Part shown: piece after piece, positions 8,543-16,742 of the stretch
Layout of the letters: each line of letters begins with the position of its first letter
Numbering within the stretch: position 1 is the stretch's first letter
Position numbers and translations under genes: made by a program
Source of the DNA: Brassicibacter mesophilus
GTDB lineage: Bacteria > Bacillota > Clostridia > Tissierellales > Proteiniboraceae
Assembly (NCBI RefSeq): GCF_050433385.1
Contig: NZ_JBNPXI010000029.1
Coordinates: forward strand, 1 to 49,592
Reading direction: 5' to 3'
DNA: 49,592 nt
The notes under the pieces: model-generated
The model's input: only the letters and a program-made list of their open reading frames with translations
Database searches by the model: none
Told to the model about the DNA's origin: nothing

Positions 8543-8571
8543 TTGACATCTATTTTAAGTAGATATATAAT
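8543..8571 (+). promoter_or_regulatory. Near-consensus sigma-A promoter with inverted repeat, upstream of the ABC-2 operon
   Basis: TTGACA (8543-8548) and TATAAT (8566-8571) are both perfect and 17 bp apart. The spacer with one flanking base (8548-8564, ATCTATTTTAAGTAGAT) is a 17-bp inverted repeat with one mismatch. A protein bound there would block RNA polymerase, so the operon is probably under repression. No regulator gene is adjacent. Confidence 0.8.
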
Positions 8572-8643
8572 GATGATTCTTCTCTATATTAGTCTTTAGA
8601 TTTACACTTTGAAACATACATATCTCTAAAAAGGAGGGATACA

Positions 8644-9621
8644 ATGATTGAAGTTGAAGCTTTATGCAAAAGCTTTAAAGTTGTAAAAAGAGGATCTGGT
8701 ATTAACGCGGCAGTGAAATCCTTGTTCAATCCTCAGTATTCTACTATTCAAGCCTTAGACGACATTTCCTTTAAAATCGATGAAGGTGAAATCGTTGGCT
8801 ACATTGGTCCTAATGGTGCTGGAAAATCTACTACCATCAAAATTATTAGTGGTATTTTAGTACCTGATAGCGGTAAATGTAATATCCTTGGAAATACTCC
8901 ATGGAAAAACAGAGTGAATCATGTAAAAAATATTGGTGTAGTCTTTGGTCAGCGTTCTCAGCTCTGGTGGGACGTGCCTGTAATTGATTCGTACAATTTA
9001 CTAAAAGATATTTACAAAATTTCTCACAATGATTTTAAAGATAATCTCGAACTACTAACAAACACTTTAGATTTATCCACTTTACTTTCAACTCCAGTCC
9101 GTCAATTAAGTCTCGGCCAAAGGATGAGATGCGAGATTGGTGCTTCCTTACTTCATAATCCAAAGATATTATTCTTAGATGAACCCACTATAGGTCTTGA
9201 TGCAGTTTCAAAAATAGCAGTCAGAAATTTTATAAAAACAATAAATAAAGAAAAAAAGATTACTGTTATATTAACTACCCATGATATGAGTGATATTGAA
9301 GCATTAGCTGAAAGAATTATACTCATTGGAAAAGGAAAACTCTTGCTAGATGGTACTCTATCAGAATTGAAAAATAGGTTTGTCACTCATAAAACCTTAA
9401 CCGTAGATTTTACAGAAAACAATGAAGATATAAATGTTGAAGGTACTACTCTTTTATTCAAATCTAAAGAAAGACTAACCTTATCTGTAGATCTCGAGAA
9501 AATAAAGGTGTCAGAGGTTATAGGCTTGCTATCAAAAAAATTAGATATTGTTGATGTTTCTGTTGATAGTCGTCCAATTGAAGAGATCATTGTAGCCCTA
9601 TACAAGGAGTATCAGATATGA
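8644..9621 (+). CDS. ABC-2 type exporter, ATP-binding subunit (COG4586-like)
   Basis: The 325-residue ATPase has Walker A GPNGAGKST (about 58-66), the Q-loop region VFGQRSQLWWDVPVIDS (about 100-116), signature LSLGQRMRCE, Walker B ILFLDEPTIGLD and an H-loop TTHD. The QRSQLWWD stretch is typical of the COG4586 ATPases that work with two ABC-2 permeases. The part after about residue 235 is the accessory C-terminal domain. AAAGGAGGG precedes the ATG. Its last 4 bases overlap the start of the first permease, so translation is coupled. The complex sits in the cytoplasmic membrane and exports an unknown substrate. Confidence 0.9.
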   Translation: MIEVEALCKSFKVVKRGSGINAAVKSLFNPQYSTIQALDDISFKIDEGEIVGYIGPNGAGKSTTIKIISGILVPDSGKCNILGNTPWKNRVNHVKNIGVVFGQRSQLWWDVPVIDSYNLLKDIYKISHNDFKDNLELLTNTLDLSTLLSTPVRQLSLGQRMRCEIGASLLHNPKILFLDEPTIGLDAVSKIAVRNFIKTINKEKKITVILTTHDMSDIEALAERIILIGKGKLLLDGTLSELKNRFVTHKTLTVDFTENNEDINVEGTTLLFKSKERLTLSVDLEKIKVSEVIGLLSKKLDIVDVSVDSRPIEEIIVALYKEYQI

Positions 9622-10421
9622 AAGCTTATTACTCTTTATTCAAAATGAGATTGCTTAAAGGACTGCAGTATAGAATGGCAGCTTTAGCTGGAGTTTCAAC
9701 TCAGTTCTTTTGGGGATTTATGTATATAATGATTTTTGAAGCATTTTATAGCAGCACTTCAGCTACTCAGCCTATATCCTTTAGAGAACTAATACAAGTA
9801 TTATGGTTACAGCAAAGCTTTTTAGTACTAATAATGCTATGGTTCAGAGATAATGAGCTTTTTAATCATATAACCAGCGGTAACATAGCCTATGAGTTGT
9901 GCCGTCCTACTGATTTATACAACTTTTGGTATGCAAAGCTTATAGCTCAGAGGCTATCAGGAGCTTTACTTCGATGCTTCCCTATATTGATCGTAGCATC
10001 ATTATTGCCCTATCCATATAAATTTTCTTTGCCACCTAGCATTTTATCATTTATACTATTTTTCATTGCACTAATATTAGGTCTAATTTTAATAGTAGCA
10101 ATTTCTATGTTAATATATATATCCGTTTTCTATACTATGTCTCCAACAGGGTCATTATTAGTTTTTGGTGTGTTCGGAGAATTTTTTTCTGGTCTTATAA
10201 TTCCAGTACCACTAATGCCACACGCTTTAAAAAATATAGTTTACTTACTGCCTTTCAGATATGCCTCTGACTTGCCATTTAGAATATATGCTGGAAATAT
10301 AGGAATAAAAGAAGGCATAATTAGCATTGTAGTTCAAATTCTTTGGATATTGATTTTAATTGCTCTAGGTAAGTTATGGATGAGTAAGGCTTTAAAAAGA
10401 ATAGTAGTTCAAGGAGGGTAA
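9618..10421 (+). CDS. ABC-2 type exporter, permease subunit 1 (COG4587-like)
   Basis: The 267-residue hydrophobic protein has about six membrane spans, with N-terminal MKAYYSLFKMRLLKGLQYR and a conserved central ELCRPTDLYNFWYAK. This is the arrangement of ABC-2 permeases that pair with the COG4586 ATPase. The ATG lies inside the end of the ATPase gene (ATGA overlap), and the next permease begins 3 nt after its stop. These junctions imply equal, coupled synthesis of the three subunits. The substrate is unknown; relatives have been linked to drug, peptide or polymer export. Confidence 0.87.
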   Translation: MKAYYSLFKMRLLKGLQYRMAALAGVSTQFFWGFMYIMIFEAFYSSTSATQPISFRELIQVLWLQQSFLVLIMLWFRDNELFNHITSGNIAYELCRPTDLYNFWYAKLIAQRLSGALLRCFPILIVASLLPYPYKFSLPPSILSFILFFIALILGLILIVAISMLIYISVFYTMSPTGSLLVFGVFGEFFSGLIIPVPLMPHALKNIVYLLPFRYASDLPFRIYAGNIGIKEGIISIVVQILWILILIALGKLWMSKALKRIVVQGG

Positions 10422-10424
10422 CTC

Positions 10425-11207
10425 ATGAAGCTATACCTTAGATATATGTCTATACTTTTTAAAAGTCAGATGGAATATAGGACCTCTTTTATTTTGCTTT
10501 CCATTGGACAATTTTTTGTACCTTTTTTAGTTTTTGTATCTACATTCCTCTTATTTCAAAGATTTCCAAATATAGGAGGCTGGTCTTTATACGAAGTTGC
10601 TTTATGCTACTCCGTTATACATATCGCCTTTTCATTAAGCGAATGCTTTGCAAGAGGATTTGATTCCTTTTCATCTATTATCATTAACGGAGACTTTGAT
10701 AGGATTTTAGTTAGACCACGTAGAACAGTACTTCAAGTTCTAGGTTCCAAGTTTGAATTTACAAGAATAGGACGATTTATGCAAAGTATTGTTGTATTGA
10801 TTTTTTCGTTGACTAACATCAATATAGAGTGGAACATATACAAAGTAATAACTTTAATATTAATGATAATTAGTGGAGTATTTATTTTTGCAGGTATATA
10901 TATGCTTGGTGCTACCTTATGCTTTTGGACCATTGAAGGCTTGGAAGTAATAAATATATTTACGGATGGTGGAAGAGAAATATCTCAATACCCATTAAGC
11001 ATATATAAAGAATGGGTAAGAAAATTGTTTACATTTGTAATACCTTTCGGTACAGTAAACTATTTGCCTCTTATGTTTATTCTAGATAAAGTCGAAGGAA
11101 ATAAGTTCGTATACATGATTACTCCCCTATTTGGCATAATGTTTATAATTCCTTGTGTTCTAATATGGAATTTTGGTGTAAAACATTATAAATCTACAGG
11201 TTCATAA
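10425..11207 (+). CDS. ABC-2 type exporter, permease subunit 2 (COG3694-like)
   Basis: The 260-residue hydrophobic protein has about six spans, starting MKLYLRYMSILFKSQMEYR. It shares with its partner the central feature NGDFDRILVRPRRT. It is the second half of a heterodimeric channel with the preceding permease; family pairs of this kind (COG4587/COG3694) are regularly encoded together. The GGAGGG ribosome site lies in the last codons of the gene before it. It ends the operon; a strong two-way terminator follows. Confidence 0.87.
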   Translation: MKLYLRYMSILFKSQMEYRTSFILLSIGQFFVPFLVFVSTFLLFQRFPNIGGWSLYEVALCYSVIHIAFSLSECFARGFDSFSSIIINGDFDRILVRPRRTVLQVLGSKFEFTRIGRFMQSIVVLIFSLTNINIEWNIYKVITLILMIISGVFIFAGIYMLGATLCFWTIEGLEVINIFTDGGREISQYPLSIYKEWVRKLFTFVIPFGTVNYLPLMFILDKVEGNKFVYMITPLFGIMFIIPCVLIWNFGVKHYKSTGS

Positions 11208-11223
11208 TATCTTTATAATAAAT

Positions 11224-11260
11224 GAAAAAAAGGAATCCAAATCTTTGGATTCCTTTTTCA
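11224..11260. terminator. Bidirectional terminator between the ABC operon and clpE
   Basis: An almost perfect hairpin (GAAAAAAAGGAATCCAAA against TTTGGATTCCTTTTTC) with a 2-3 nt loop, flanked by A-run and T-run, serves both converging transcripts. Confidence 0.85.
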
Positions 11261-11265
11261 TTCTT

Positions 11266-13557
11266 CTACTCTATTACTACTTTTCCATCTTTTAAAACTA
11301 CAGAAATCTGTTTTCCTTCAATAAGCTTGTTTTTTAAATACTGTTCTGCTATCTCATCCTCAATATACTTCTGTATAGTACGTCTTAGTGGACGTGCACC
11401 ATATTGGTGGTCGTAGCCCTTCTCTAGGATAAGCTCTTTTACTTCATCAGAAATCTGTATAGACATCTTCTTTTCTTTTACTTCGTCAACAATTTCTTTA
11501 AGCATCAAGTCAACTATCTTGCTAAGCTCTTCCTTTTTAAGATGTGTAAACACAACAATCTCATCTATTCTGTTTAAAAACTCCGGTCTGAAGGTTTGCT
11601 TCAATACATCCTTTACTTTGCTTTCTAATGCATTGTATTCATCTCTAACAAATCCTATCCCATTAGATTTTATGTTTGTTCCTGCATTTGAAGTCATTAC
11701 AATTACTGTATTCTCAAAAAATACAGTTCTTCCCTGGCTATCTGTTAGTCTACCGTCTTCAAGAATCTGTAGCAGCATATTAAATACATCCGGGTGAGCC
11801 TTTTCTATCTCATCCAATAGAATAACTGAATACGGTTTTCTTCTTACTTTCTCTGTCAATTGTCCTCCTTGGTCATAGCCTACATATCCTGGAGGAGCAC
11901 CTATTAACTTAGATACCGTATGCTTTTCCATATATTCAGACATATCAACTCGAATCATAGCTTCTTCAGTACCAAAAAGCTCATATGCTAAAGATCTGAC
12001 AAGCTCTGTCTTTCCTACACCAGTAGGCCCTACAAATATGAAAGATGCTGGCTTTTTCTTCTTCTTGAACCCAGAACGATTTCGACGTATAGCTCTCGAT
12101 AATGAAGAAACAGCTTCATGCTGCCCTATTACTCTTTTATGAAGCCTGTTTTCTAAATCCAGCAGCTTCTCGGCTTCCTGTTCAGTAATTTTTTGAACAG
12201 GAATTTTAGTCCATGCTTCAATAACGTATGCAATATCATCAATTGTTATTTCAACTTCATTGCATTTCTCTTCTATTTCTTTTATTTTTCCTTCAATTCT
12301 AAGCTCTTCTATTTTATATTCTGCAGCTTTTTCATAATTATCAGTTGATGCAGCTTCTTCTTTTAAATCTTGGATTTTCTTTAAATCCTCTTTTAATGCT
12401 TCCAATTCTACAAGTCCTTGATTTTTCAGATTGGCTCTTGATCCTGCTTCATCAATTACATCTATAGCCTTGTCTGGTAAAAATCTGTCAGTAATATATC
12501 TTTGTGACATTTTTACTGACTCTTCAATTACATCGTCAGATATCTTTACCTTATGATAATCTTCATAGTAATCCTTTATACCTTGAATAATCTCTACTGA
12601 CTCCATTATTGTAGGTTCCTCAACTAACACAGGTTGGAATCTTCTCTCAAGTGCTGTGTCCTTCTCAATATGCTTTCTATACTCTTCAAGTGTAGTAGCA
12701 CCTATAACTTGAATTTCTCCTTTCGCAAGAGCTGGTTTTAATATGTTTGCTGCATTCATAGCTCCACCATGTACCTCACCTGCACCCATAATGTTATGAA
12801 CCTCATCTATGACTAGAATTATATTCCCACACTCATTAGCCTCATTAATGATAGATTTCATTCGGCCTTCAAACTGACCTCTAAACTGTGTACCTGCTAC
12901 AATAGAAGTTAAATCAAGAAGGTATACTTCTGCATTAAATAACTTAGATGGAACCTGTTTATCAGCTATACGAACTGCCAAGCCTTCTGCAATAGCTGTT
13001 TTACCTACTCCAGGTTCACCTATCAATATAGGGTTGTTTTTTGTTCGTCTGTTAAGTATCTGTATTACCCTATCTATTTCTCGATTTCTTCCAATTATTC
13101 TATCTACCTGATTATTTTTAGCTTTTTCTGTTAGATTTGTACCATACGTATCTAGATATTTTTTCTTCTTCTTTTTAAGCCATTTTTTATCAGTCTTTAC
13201 TTCAGAATCTTTATCATTGCTTTGATTATCCAAAGAAACGTCGTTCTCTTTGAATTTAATTTCATTGTCTGAATCGCCTTCAATATTAGAAAAGTTATTT
13301 TTAAACATGCTCATAAATGGATTTTCTGAATCTAAGTTATCCATATCCATGTCTTCTATTAAATTACTCATCTGCTCATTTAAGTTTTCAAATTCCTCAG
13401 GTTTAATATCCATCTGCTGCATTAATTGATTTATAACTGGAAGTCCCATTTTTTTGGCACATTCCATACATAATCCTACCATTTCAGTCTTTCCATTTTC
13501 AATTTTGGAAGTAAGAATAACTGCTATGTTCTTTTTACATACTGAACACATTTTCAT
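11266..13557 (-). CDS. clpE: ClpE-type AAA+ unfoldase subunit
   Basis: About 763 residues. Instead of the double Clp N domain, the N-terminus holds a C4 zinc finger (Cys at about 4, 7, 30 and 33: CSVC and CMEC), the hallmark of ClpE. An acidic, low-complexity linker follows (about 60-130). The first AAA+ module has Walker A GEPGVGKT and Walker B ILVIDEVHNI. A UVR-like segment lies in the middle (TDNYEKAAEYKIEELR). The second AAA+ module has GPTGVGKTE and VILLDEIEKAHPDV, then the Clp D2 domain. ClpE unfolds stress-damaged proteins and feeds them to ClpP. I start at 13557, because GGAG lies 9 nt before it; an in-frame GTG at 13572 is possible. No CtsR heat-shock operator is visible in the 48-nt gap to the upstream RelA/SpoT-domain gene, so the two are probably co-transcribed. 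Confidence 0.9.
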   Translation of the reverse strand: MKMCSVCKKNIAVILTSKIENGKTEMVGLCMECAKKMGLPVINQLMQQMDIKPEEFENLNEQMSNLIEDMDMDNLDSENPFMSMFKNNFSNIEGDSDNEIKFKENDVSLDNQSNDKDSEVKTDKKWLKKKKKKYLDTYGTNLTEKAKNNQVDRIIGRNREIDRVIQILNRRTKNNPILIGEPGVGKTAIAEGLAVRIADKQVPSKLFNAEVYLLDLTSIVAGTQFRGQFEGRMKSIINEANECGNIILVIDEVHNIMGAGEVHGGAMNAANILKPALAKGEIQVIGATTLEEYRKHIEKDTALERRFQPVLVEEPTIMESVEIIQGIKDYYEDYHKVKISDDVIEESVKMSQRYITDRFLPDKAIDVIDEAGSRANLKNQGLVELEALKEDLKKIQDLKEEAASTDNYEKAAEYKIEELRIEGKIKEIEEKCNEVEITIDDIAYVIEAWTKIPVQKITEQEAEKLLDLENRLHKRVIGQHEAVSSLSRAIRRNRSGFKKKKKPASFIFVGPTGVGKTELVRSLAYELFGTEEAMIRVDMSEYMEKHTVSKLIGAPPGYVGYDQGGQLTEKVRRKPYSVILLDEIEKAHPDVFNMLLQILEDGRLTDSQGRTVFFENTVIVMTSNAGTNIKSNGIGFVRDEYNALESKVKDVLKQTFRPEFLNRIDEIVVFTHLKKEELSKIVDLMLKEIVDEVKEKKMSIQISDEVKELILEKGYDHQYGARPLRRTIQKYIEDEIAEQYLKNKLIEGKQISVVLKDGKVVIE

Positions 13558-13620
13558 ATATACCATCTCCACTTTCTATATATCAGAATAAGAATTATTT
13601 TATTACAGTATAGCACAACA

Positions 13621-14976
13621 TTACTCAACTTTAATCTCAATTTCATTAATTTTCTGCTCAATAGCTGTTCTCTCTTCTTCATCAAACTTGTTAAGCAGTT
13701 TATTTATCAATTTGTCAATTTTCTTACCTGTTTCAACTAATACTTCATCTGAAGGTACACCTGATTTATGAATTAGCTCTGTATTTATCTTCTTTATGCT
13801 ACGAAATGTACTGCTACTAAATTCTTCTCCTAAAAGCTTCTGAATATTCTCTACTGAAATAAGATATTTTTCATTTTTAAACTCGGGATGAAATTTCTCA
13901 ATAAGCTTCCTCATTACTATCTGAAGATCCGACCACTTATCAACAAAATAAAACAAAGCTTTTCTGCTTTGAATTATAGACTCATCTTCATCAGAATTAC
14001 TATAAGGATTTCTATTTAGTTCGCTTTTAGCTTTTACAAACTTTTTATAAAGAGTCATATCATTTTCAATCATCTTATCAATTATCTGTTCAACAACTGT
14101 ATTACTTTCACATGAAATATCAATATTATCAATATGCTTATCTATTGCTTTAGGTGTATTTAAACCTGCACTTTTTAAAAATTTGAAAAGTAAATCTGCT
14201 CTACCCATTACTATATCTTCAATATCATTTATTTGGTTTTTAGAAGATATCCTGCCATAAATAAAGGAAGCTAGTTCATAGTGACTGCTAAATGCAACTT
14301 CATTTTGAGTCACTCTTTCTTTTACTGCTTTATATAGTCTCTTTAAGCCTAATTCTCCAGCTAGTATCAATCCATTTAATTCATCTAATATTTCATATTC
14401 ATCTATGGAAAGTTCTCCATTTAAAGGTTTATATACGAGGTCATGTTCAACTTCAGACCACGCATGCATTAGAACAGATGCTACTTGTATTTCAACATTA
14501 GCTTGACAATATTTTGCTTCATCTTGTTCAATTTGAGTAGCCTTTAGATTGATCCTGTAATGAGTCGCATGGTATCCAGAAAACATTTTTTGATATTTAG
14601 GACCAAATGAATTACCCTCAGATATTTTATTCCCACTGTTTTGTGGAAATTTTTTTATTTCTTTAACTTTAAACTTTGACTTTATAAACCTTTCTATCTT
14701 TTCCTTATCACTTGGGAAATATAAAGCTATCCTTACGCCAGCTAAATCTACTATATCTGAATATATGTCATCTACGCATTCATACTTTTTACTTTGACTT
14801 CTTTTGATAAGCTTATCTTTTAGGCGGTCTACTCTTTTGACTCTATATGTTACAATAGCTCTTATTCCAGCTTTTTCAAGCTCGTTTTCACATATCTGTG
14901 CACAAATTCTTGCGGTTCTTTCATAAAAATCTATTTCTCTAACATACTGATTAATAAACTTTTCAACTACATCCAT
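13621..14976 (-). CDS. RelA/SpoT-domain protein (putative alarmone synthetase) with long C-terminal extension
   Basis: Residues about 20-220 of 451 form a RelA/SpoT nucleotidyltransferase domain. Visible motifs are YRVKRVDRLKDKL (substrate loop, about 43-55), DIVDLAGVRIALYF, SGYHATHYRI, and VEIQVASVLMHAWSEVEHDLVYK. These keep the family's catalytic pattern, so synthesis of (p)ppGpp or a related pyrophosphorylated nucleotide is plausible. There is no HD hydrolase domain, and TGS and ACT domains are absent. The remaining 230 residues are helical and unrecognised; the very end has a basic-to-acidic coiled-coil look. Small alarmone synthetases are usually 200-260 residues, so this belongs to a longer, less studied class, some members of which act as toxins. 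AGGAGG precedes the ATG. It sits 48 nt upstream of clpE and probably shares its promoter. Confidence 0.82.
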   Translation of the reverse strand: MDVVEKFINQYVREIDFYERTARICAQICENELEKAGIRAIVTYRVKRVDRLKDKLIKRSQSKKYECVDDIYSDIVDLAGVRIALYFPSDKEKIERFIKSKFKVKEIKKFPQNSGNKISEGNSFGPKYQKMFSGYHATHYRINLKATQIEQDEAKYCQANVEIQVASVLMHAWSEVEHDLVYKPLNGELSIDEYEILDELNGLILAGELGLKRLYKAVKERVTQNEVAFSSHYELASFIYGRISSKNQINDIEDIVMGRADLLFKFLKSAGLNTPKAIDKHIDNIDISCESNTVVEQIIDKMIENDMTLYKKFVKAKSELNRNPYSNSDEDESIIQSRKALFYFVDKWSDLQIVMRKLIEKFHPEFKNEKYLISVENIQKLLGEEFSSSTFRSIKKINTELIHKSGVPSDEVLVETGKKIDKLINKLLNKFDEEERTAIEQKINEIEIKVE

Positions 14977-15068
14977 TGCTATTCCTCCTATAAGATTGCT
15001 GCAATTATAAAGCTATAACAATAATTATACCTTATACTATTAAAACAGACAAATGTATTAAACAATAT

Positions 15069-15116
15069 AAAAAAACTCCTTCTATTCATTAATTAAAATG
15101 TACGAAGGAGTTTTTT
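15069..15116. terminator. Terminator between thiC and the RelA/SpoT-domain gene
   Basis: A 13-bp perfect stem (AAAAAACTCCTTC with GAAGGAGTTTTTT) has a 21-nt loop. On the minus strand it lies 28 nt beyond the thiC stop and is followed by T-rich sequence, so it ends thiC transcription. Confidence 0.75.
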
Positions 15117-15137
15117 ATATTATATTATATTATATTA
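15116..15137. repeat. Short TATAT tandem repeat
   Basis: Four exact copies of the 5-mer TATAT lie between the thiC stop and its terminator. A simple repeat of this kind is prone to slippage but has no evident function here. Confidence 0.7.
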
Positions 15138-15143
15138 AGTATT

Positions 15144-16439
15144 CTAGATATCCACTTTTTTACCAGAGATGACACTATTTATGTTCTTTACAGCACACAT
15201 CTTTCCACACATAGTACACGTACTTCCATCATGTGATGAGTTTTTTCTATAATCTTTTGCTTTTCCAGAATTTAAAGCCAGATTAAACATTTCATTCCAA
15301 TCAAGAGCAGCTCTTGCTTCACTCATTTTTCTATCCCAATCTGCTGCTCCAGGAATGCCCTTAGCTATATCTGCTGCATGAGCTGCAATTTTTGCTGCAA
15401 TAATTCCTTGTTTCATATCTTCTAGCGTTGGAAGTCTTAGATGTTCTGCTGGCGTTACATAACATAAGAAATCTGCACCTGTAGAGGCAGCTATTGCTCC
15501 ACCAATAGCCGAAGTTATATGGTCATATCCAGGAGCTATATCTGTTACTATGGGCCCAAGAACATAAAAAGGAGCACCGTGGCATAACTTTTTCTGTAGC
15601 TTCATATTAGCCTCTATTTCATTTATAGGCATATGTCCTGGTCCTTCGATAATGATCTGTACATCTTTATTCCATGCCATTTTTGTTAGCTCCCCAAGTG
15701 TAATAAGCTCTTCAATTTGAGAAGCATCAGTAGAGTCTGCTATAGACCCTGGTCTACATGCATCTCCTAAACTTATTGTAACATCATGCTTTCTACATAT
15801 TTCTAACAATCTATCATAATGCTCATAGAATGGATTTTCATTGCCTGTAATTTCCATCCAAGCATATAATAAAGAACCTCCACGAGAAACAATATTAGTA
15901 AGTCTTGGATTTACTTTAAATCTCTCAACTGCTCTTTTATTTAAGCCAACATGAATAGTAAGAAAATCTACACCTTCTTCAGCATGAGCTTCAACTACTT
16001 TAAAAAATTCATCAGCTGTAATATCAGCCAGTTCTTTTCCTAAAAACCCTATAGCATCATACATTGGAACTGTACCTATCATTGCAGGCGAAAATTCTAT
16101 AAGCTTACGTCTAAAATCTTTAGTATCTCCATATGAACTTAAGTCCATAATTGCTTCTGCTCCCATTTCTATAGCCACTTTTACCTTTTCAAGTTCATCT
16201 TCATAATTTATACAATCTTTTGATATACCAAGGTTAACATTAATTTTTGTTTTTAATCCCTTTCCAACACCCTTTGGCTTTAGAGATTTGTGGTTTTTGT
16301 TAGCAGGAATTACGACTTGTCCAGTTGCTACAAGTTTTATTAAATCCTCAACTCTTATATTTTCCTCTAATGCTACTGCCTGTAATTCTTTAGTTACAAT
16401 ACCTTTTTTTGCAGCTTCCATCTGTGTTGACCATTCCAT
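15144..16439 (-). CDS. thiC: Phosphomethylpyrimidine synthase
   Basis: The 431-residue radical-SAM enzyme converts 5-aminoimidazole ribotide to hydroxymethylpyrimidine phosphate, the pyrimidine half of thiamine. Characteristic blocks are visible: MEWSTQMEAAKKG at the start, DLSSYGDTKDFR, EGVDFLTIHVG, SLGDACRPGSIADSTD, EGPGHMPINEIE, PFYVLGPIVTDIAPGYDHIT. The C-terminal cysteine cluster CTMCGKMC (about 408-415) binds the 4Fe-4S cluster; its spacing here is CX2CX3C. The length matches the short bacterial ThiC class that lacks the plant/proteobacterial N-terminal domain. GGAGG precedes the ATG. A TPP riboswitch and terminator upstream give feedback control. It is a single-gene unit; no other thi gene is nearby. 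Confidence 0.97.
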   Translation of the reverse strand: MEWSTQMEAAKKGIVTKELQAVALEENIRVEDLIKLVATGQVVIPANKNHKSLKPKGVGKGLKTKINVNLGISKDCINYEDELEKVKVAIEMGAEAIMDLSSYGDTKDFRRKLIEFSPAMIGTVPMYDAIGFLGKELADITADEFFKVVEAHAEEGVDFLTIHVGLNKRAVERFKVNPRLTNIVSRGGSLLYAWMEITGNENPFYEHYDRLLEICRKHDVTISLGDACRPGSIADSTDASQIEELITLGELTKMAWNKDVQIIIEGPGHMPINEIEANMKLQKKLCHGAPFYVLGPIVTDIAPGYDHITSAIGGAIAASTGADFLCYVTPAEHLRLPTLEDMKQGIIAAKIAAHAADIAKGIPGAADWDRKMSEARAALDWNEMFNLALNSGKAKDYRKNSSHDGSTCTMCGKMCAVKNINSVISGKKVDI

Positions 16440-16477
16440 AATATTCCTCCATTCGTTTATGAATTATTAATAGTGCG

Positions 16478-16510
16478 CAAAAAAATACAGCACCAAAAAA
16501 TTTGGCACTG
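16478..16510 (-). terminator. Riboswitch-controlled terminator in the thiC leader
   Basis: Minus-strand hairpin CAGTGCCAAA...TTGGTGCTG (16488-16510, with two wobble pairs) is followed by TATTTTTTTG. It lies between the TPP aptamer and the thiC ribosome site, so it is the likely OFF structure when thiamine pyrophosphate is bound. Confidence 0.75.
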
Positions 16511-16571
16511 AGGGGCTAATTGCAGGCAAAAAAGGACTTACCAGCATGGATAAGCCCTATCATTCTTAGAA

Positions 16572-16660
16572 TATTGCTTTCCCTACGGCGGTATTAACCG
16601 CGTCAGGTTCAATGGGTTAAGGATTCTTTCCTCTCTCAGCCTATCGGCACCCCCAGCACC
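16572..16660 (-). promoter_or_regulatory. TPP riboswitch (THI element) upstream of thiC
   Basis: Read on the minus strand, the region contains the invariant parts of the TPP aptamer in order: GGGGTGCC, GGCTGAGA, CCCATTGAACCTGA, and GGTTAATACCGCCGTAGGGA. It binds thiamine pyrophosphate and lies about 130 nt before the thiC start with a terminator hairpin between them, the common transcription-attenuation layout in Firmicutes. Confidence 0.96.
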
Positions 16661-16742
16661 AAGTATATATTTTAAACTTATTATATCATAATACTTTGCT
16701 AAGTCAACATACAACATAGATATATAATCTGATACTTTCTGC

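Noticed and set aside
11266..13557. ClpC identity for the AAA+ unfoldase
   Set aside because: The protein lacks the double Clp N domain and starts with a C4 zinc finger, which fits ClpE instead.
15116..15137. TATAT tandem repeat as a CRISPR or phase-variable promoter
   Set aside because: The four 5-mers lie after the thiC stop, with no spacer structure and no promoter elements.
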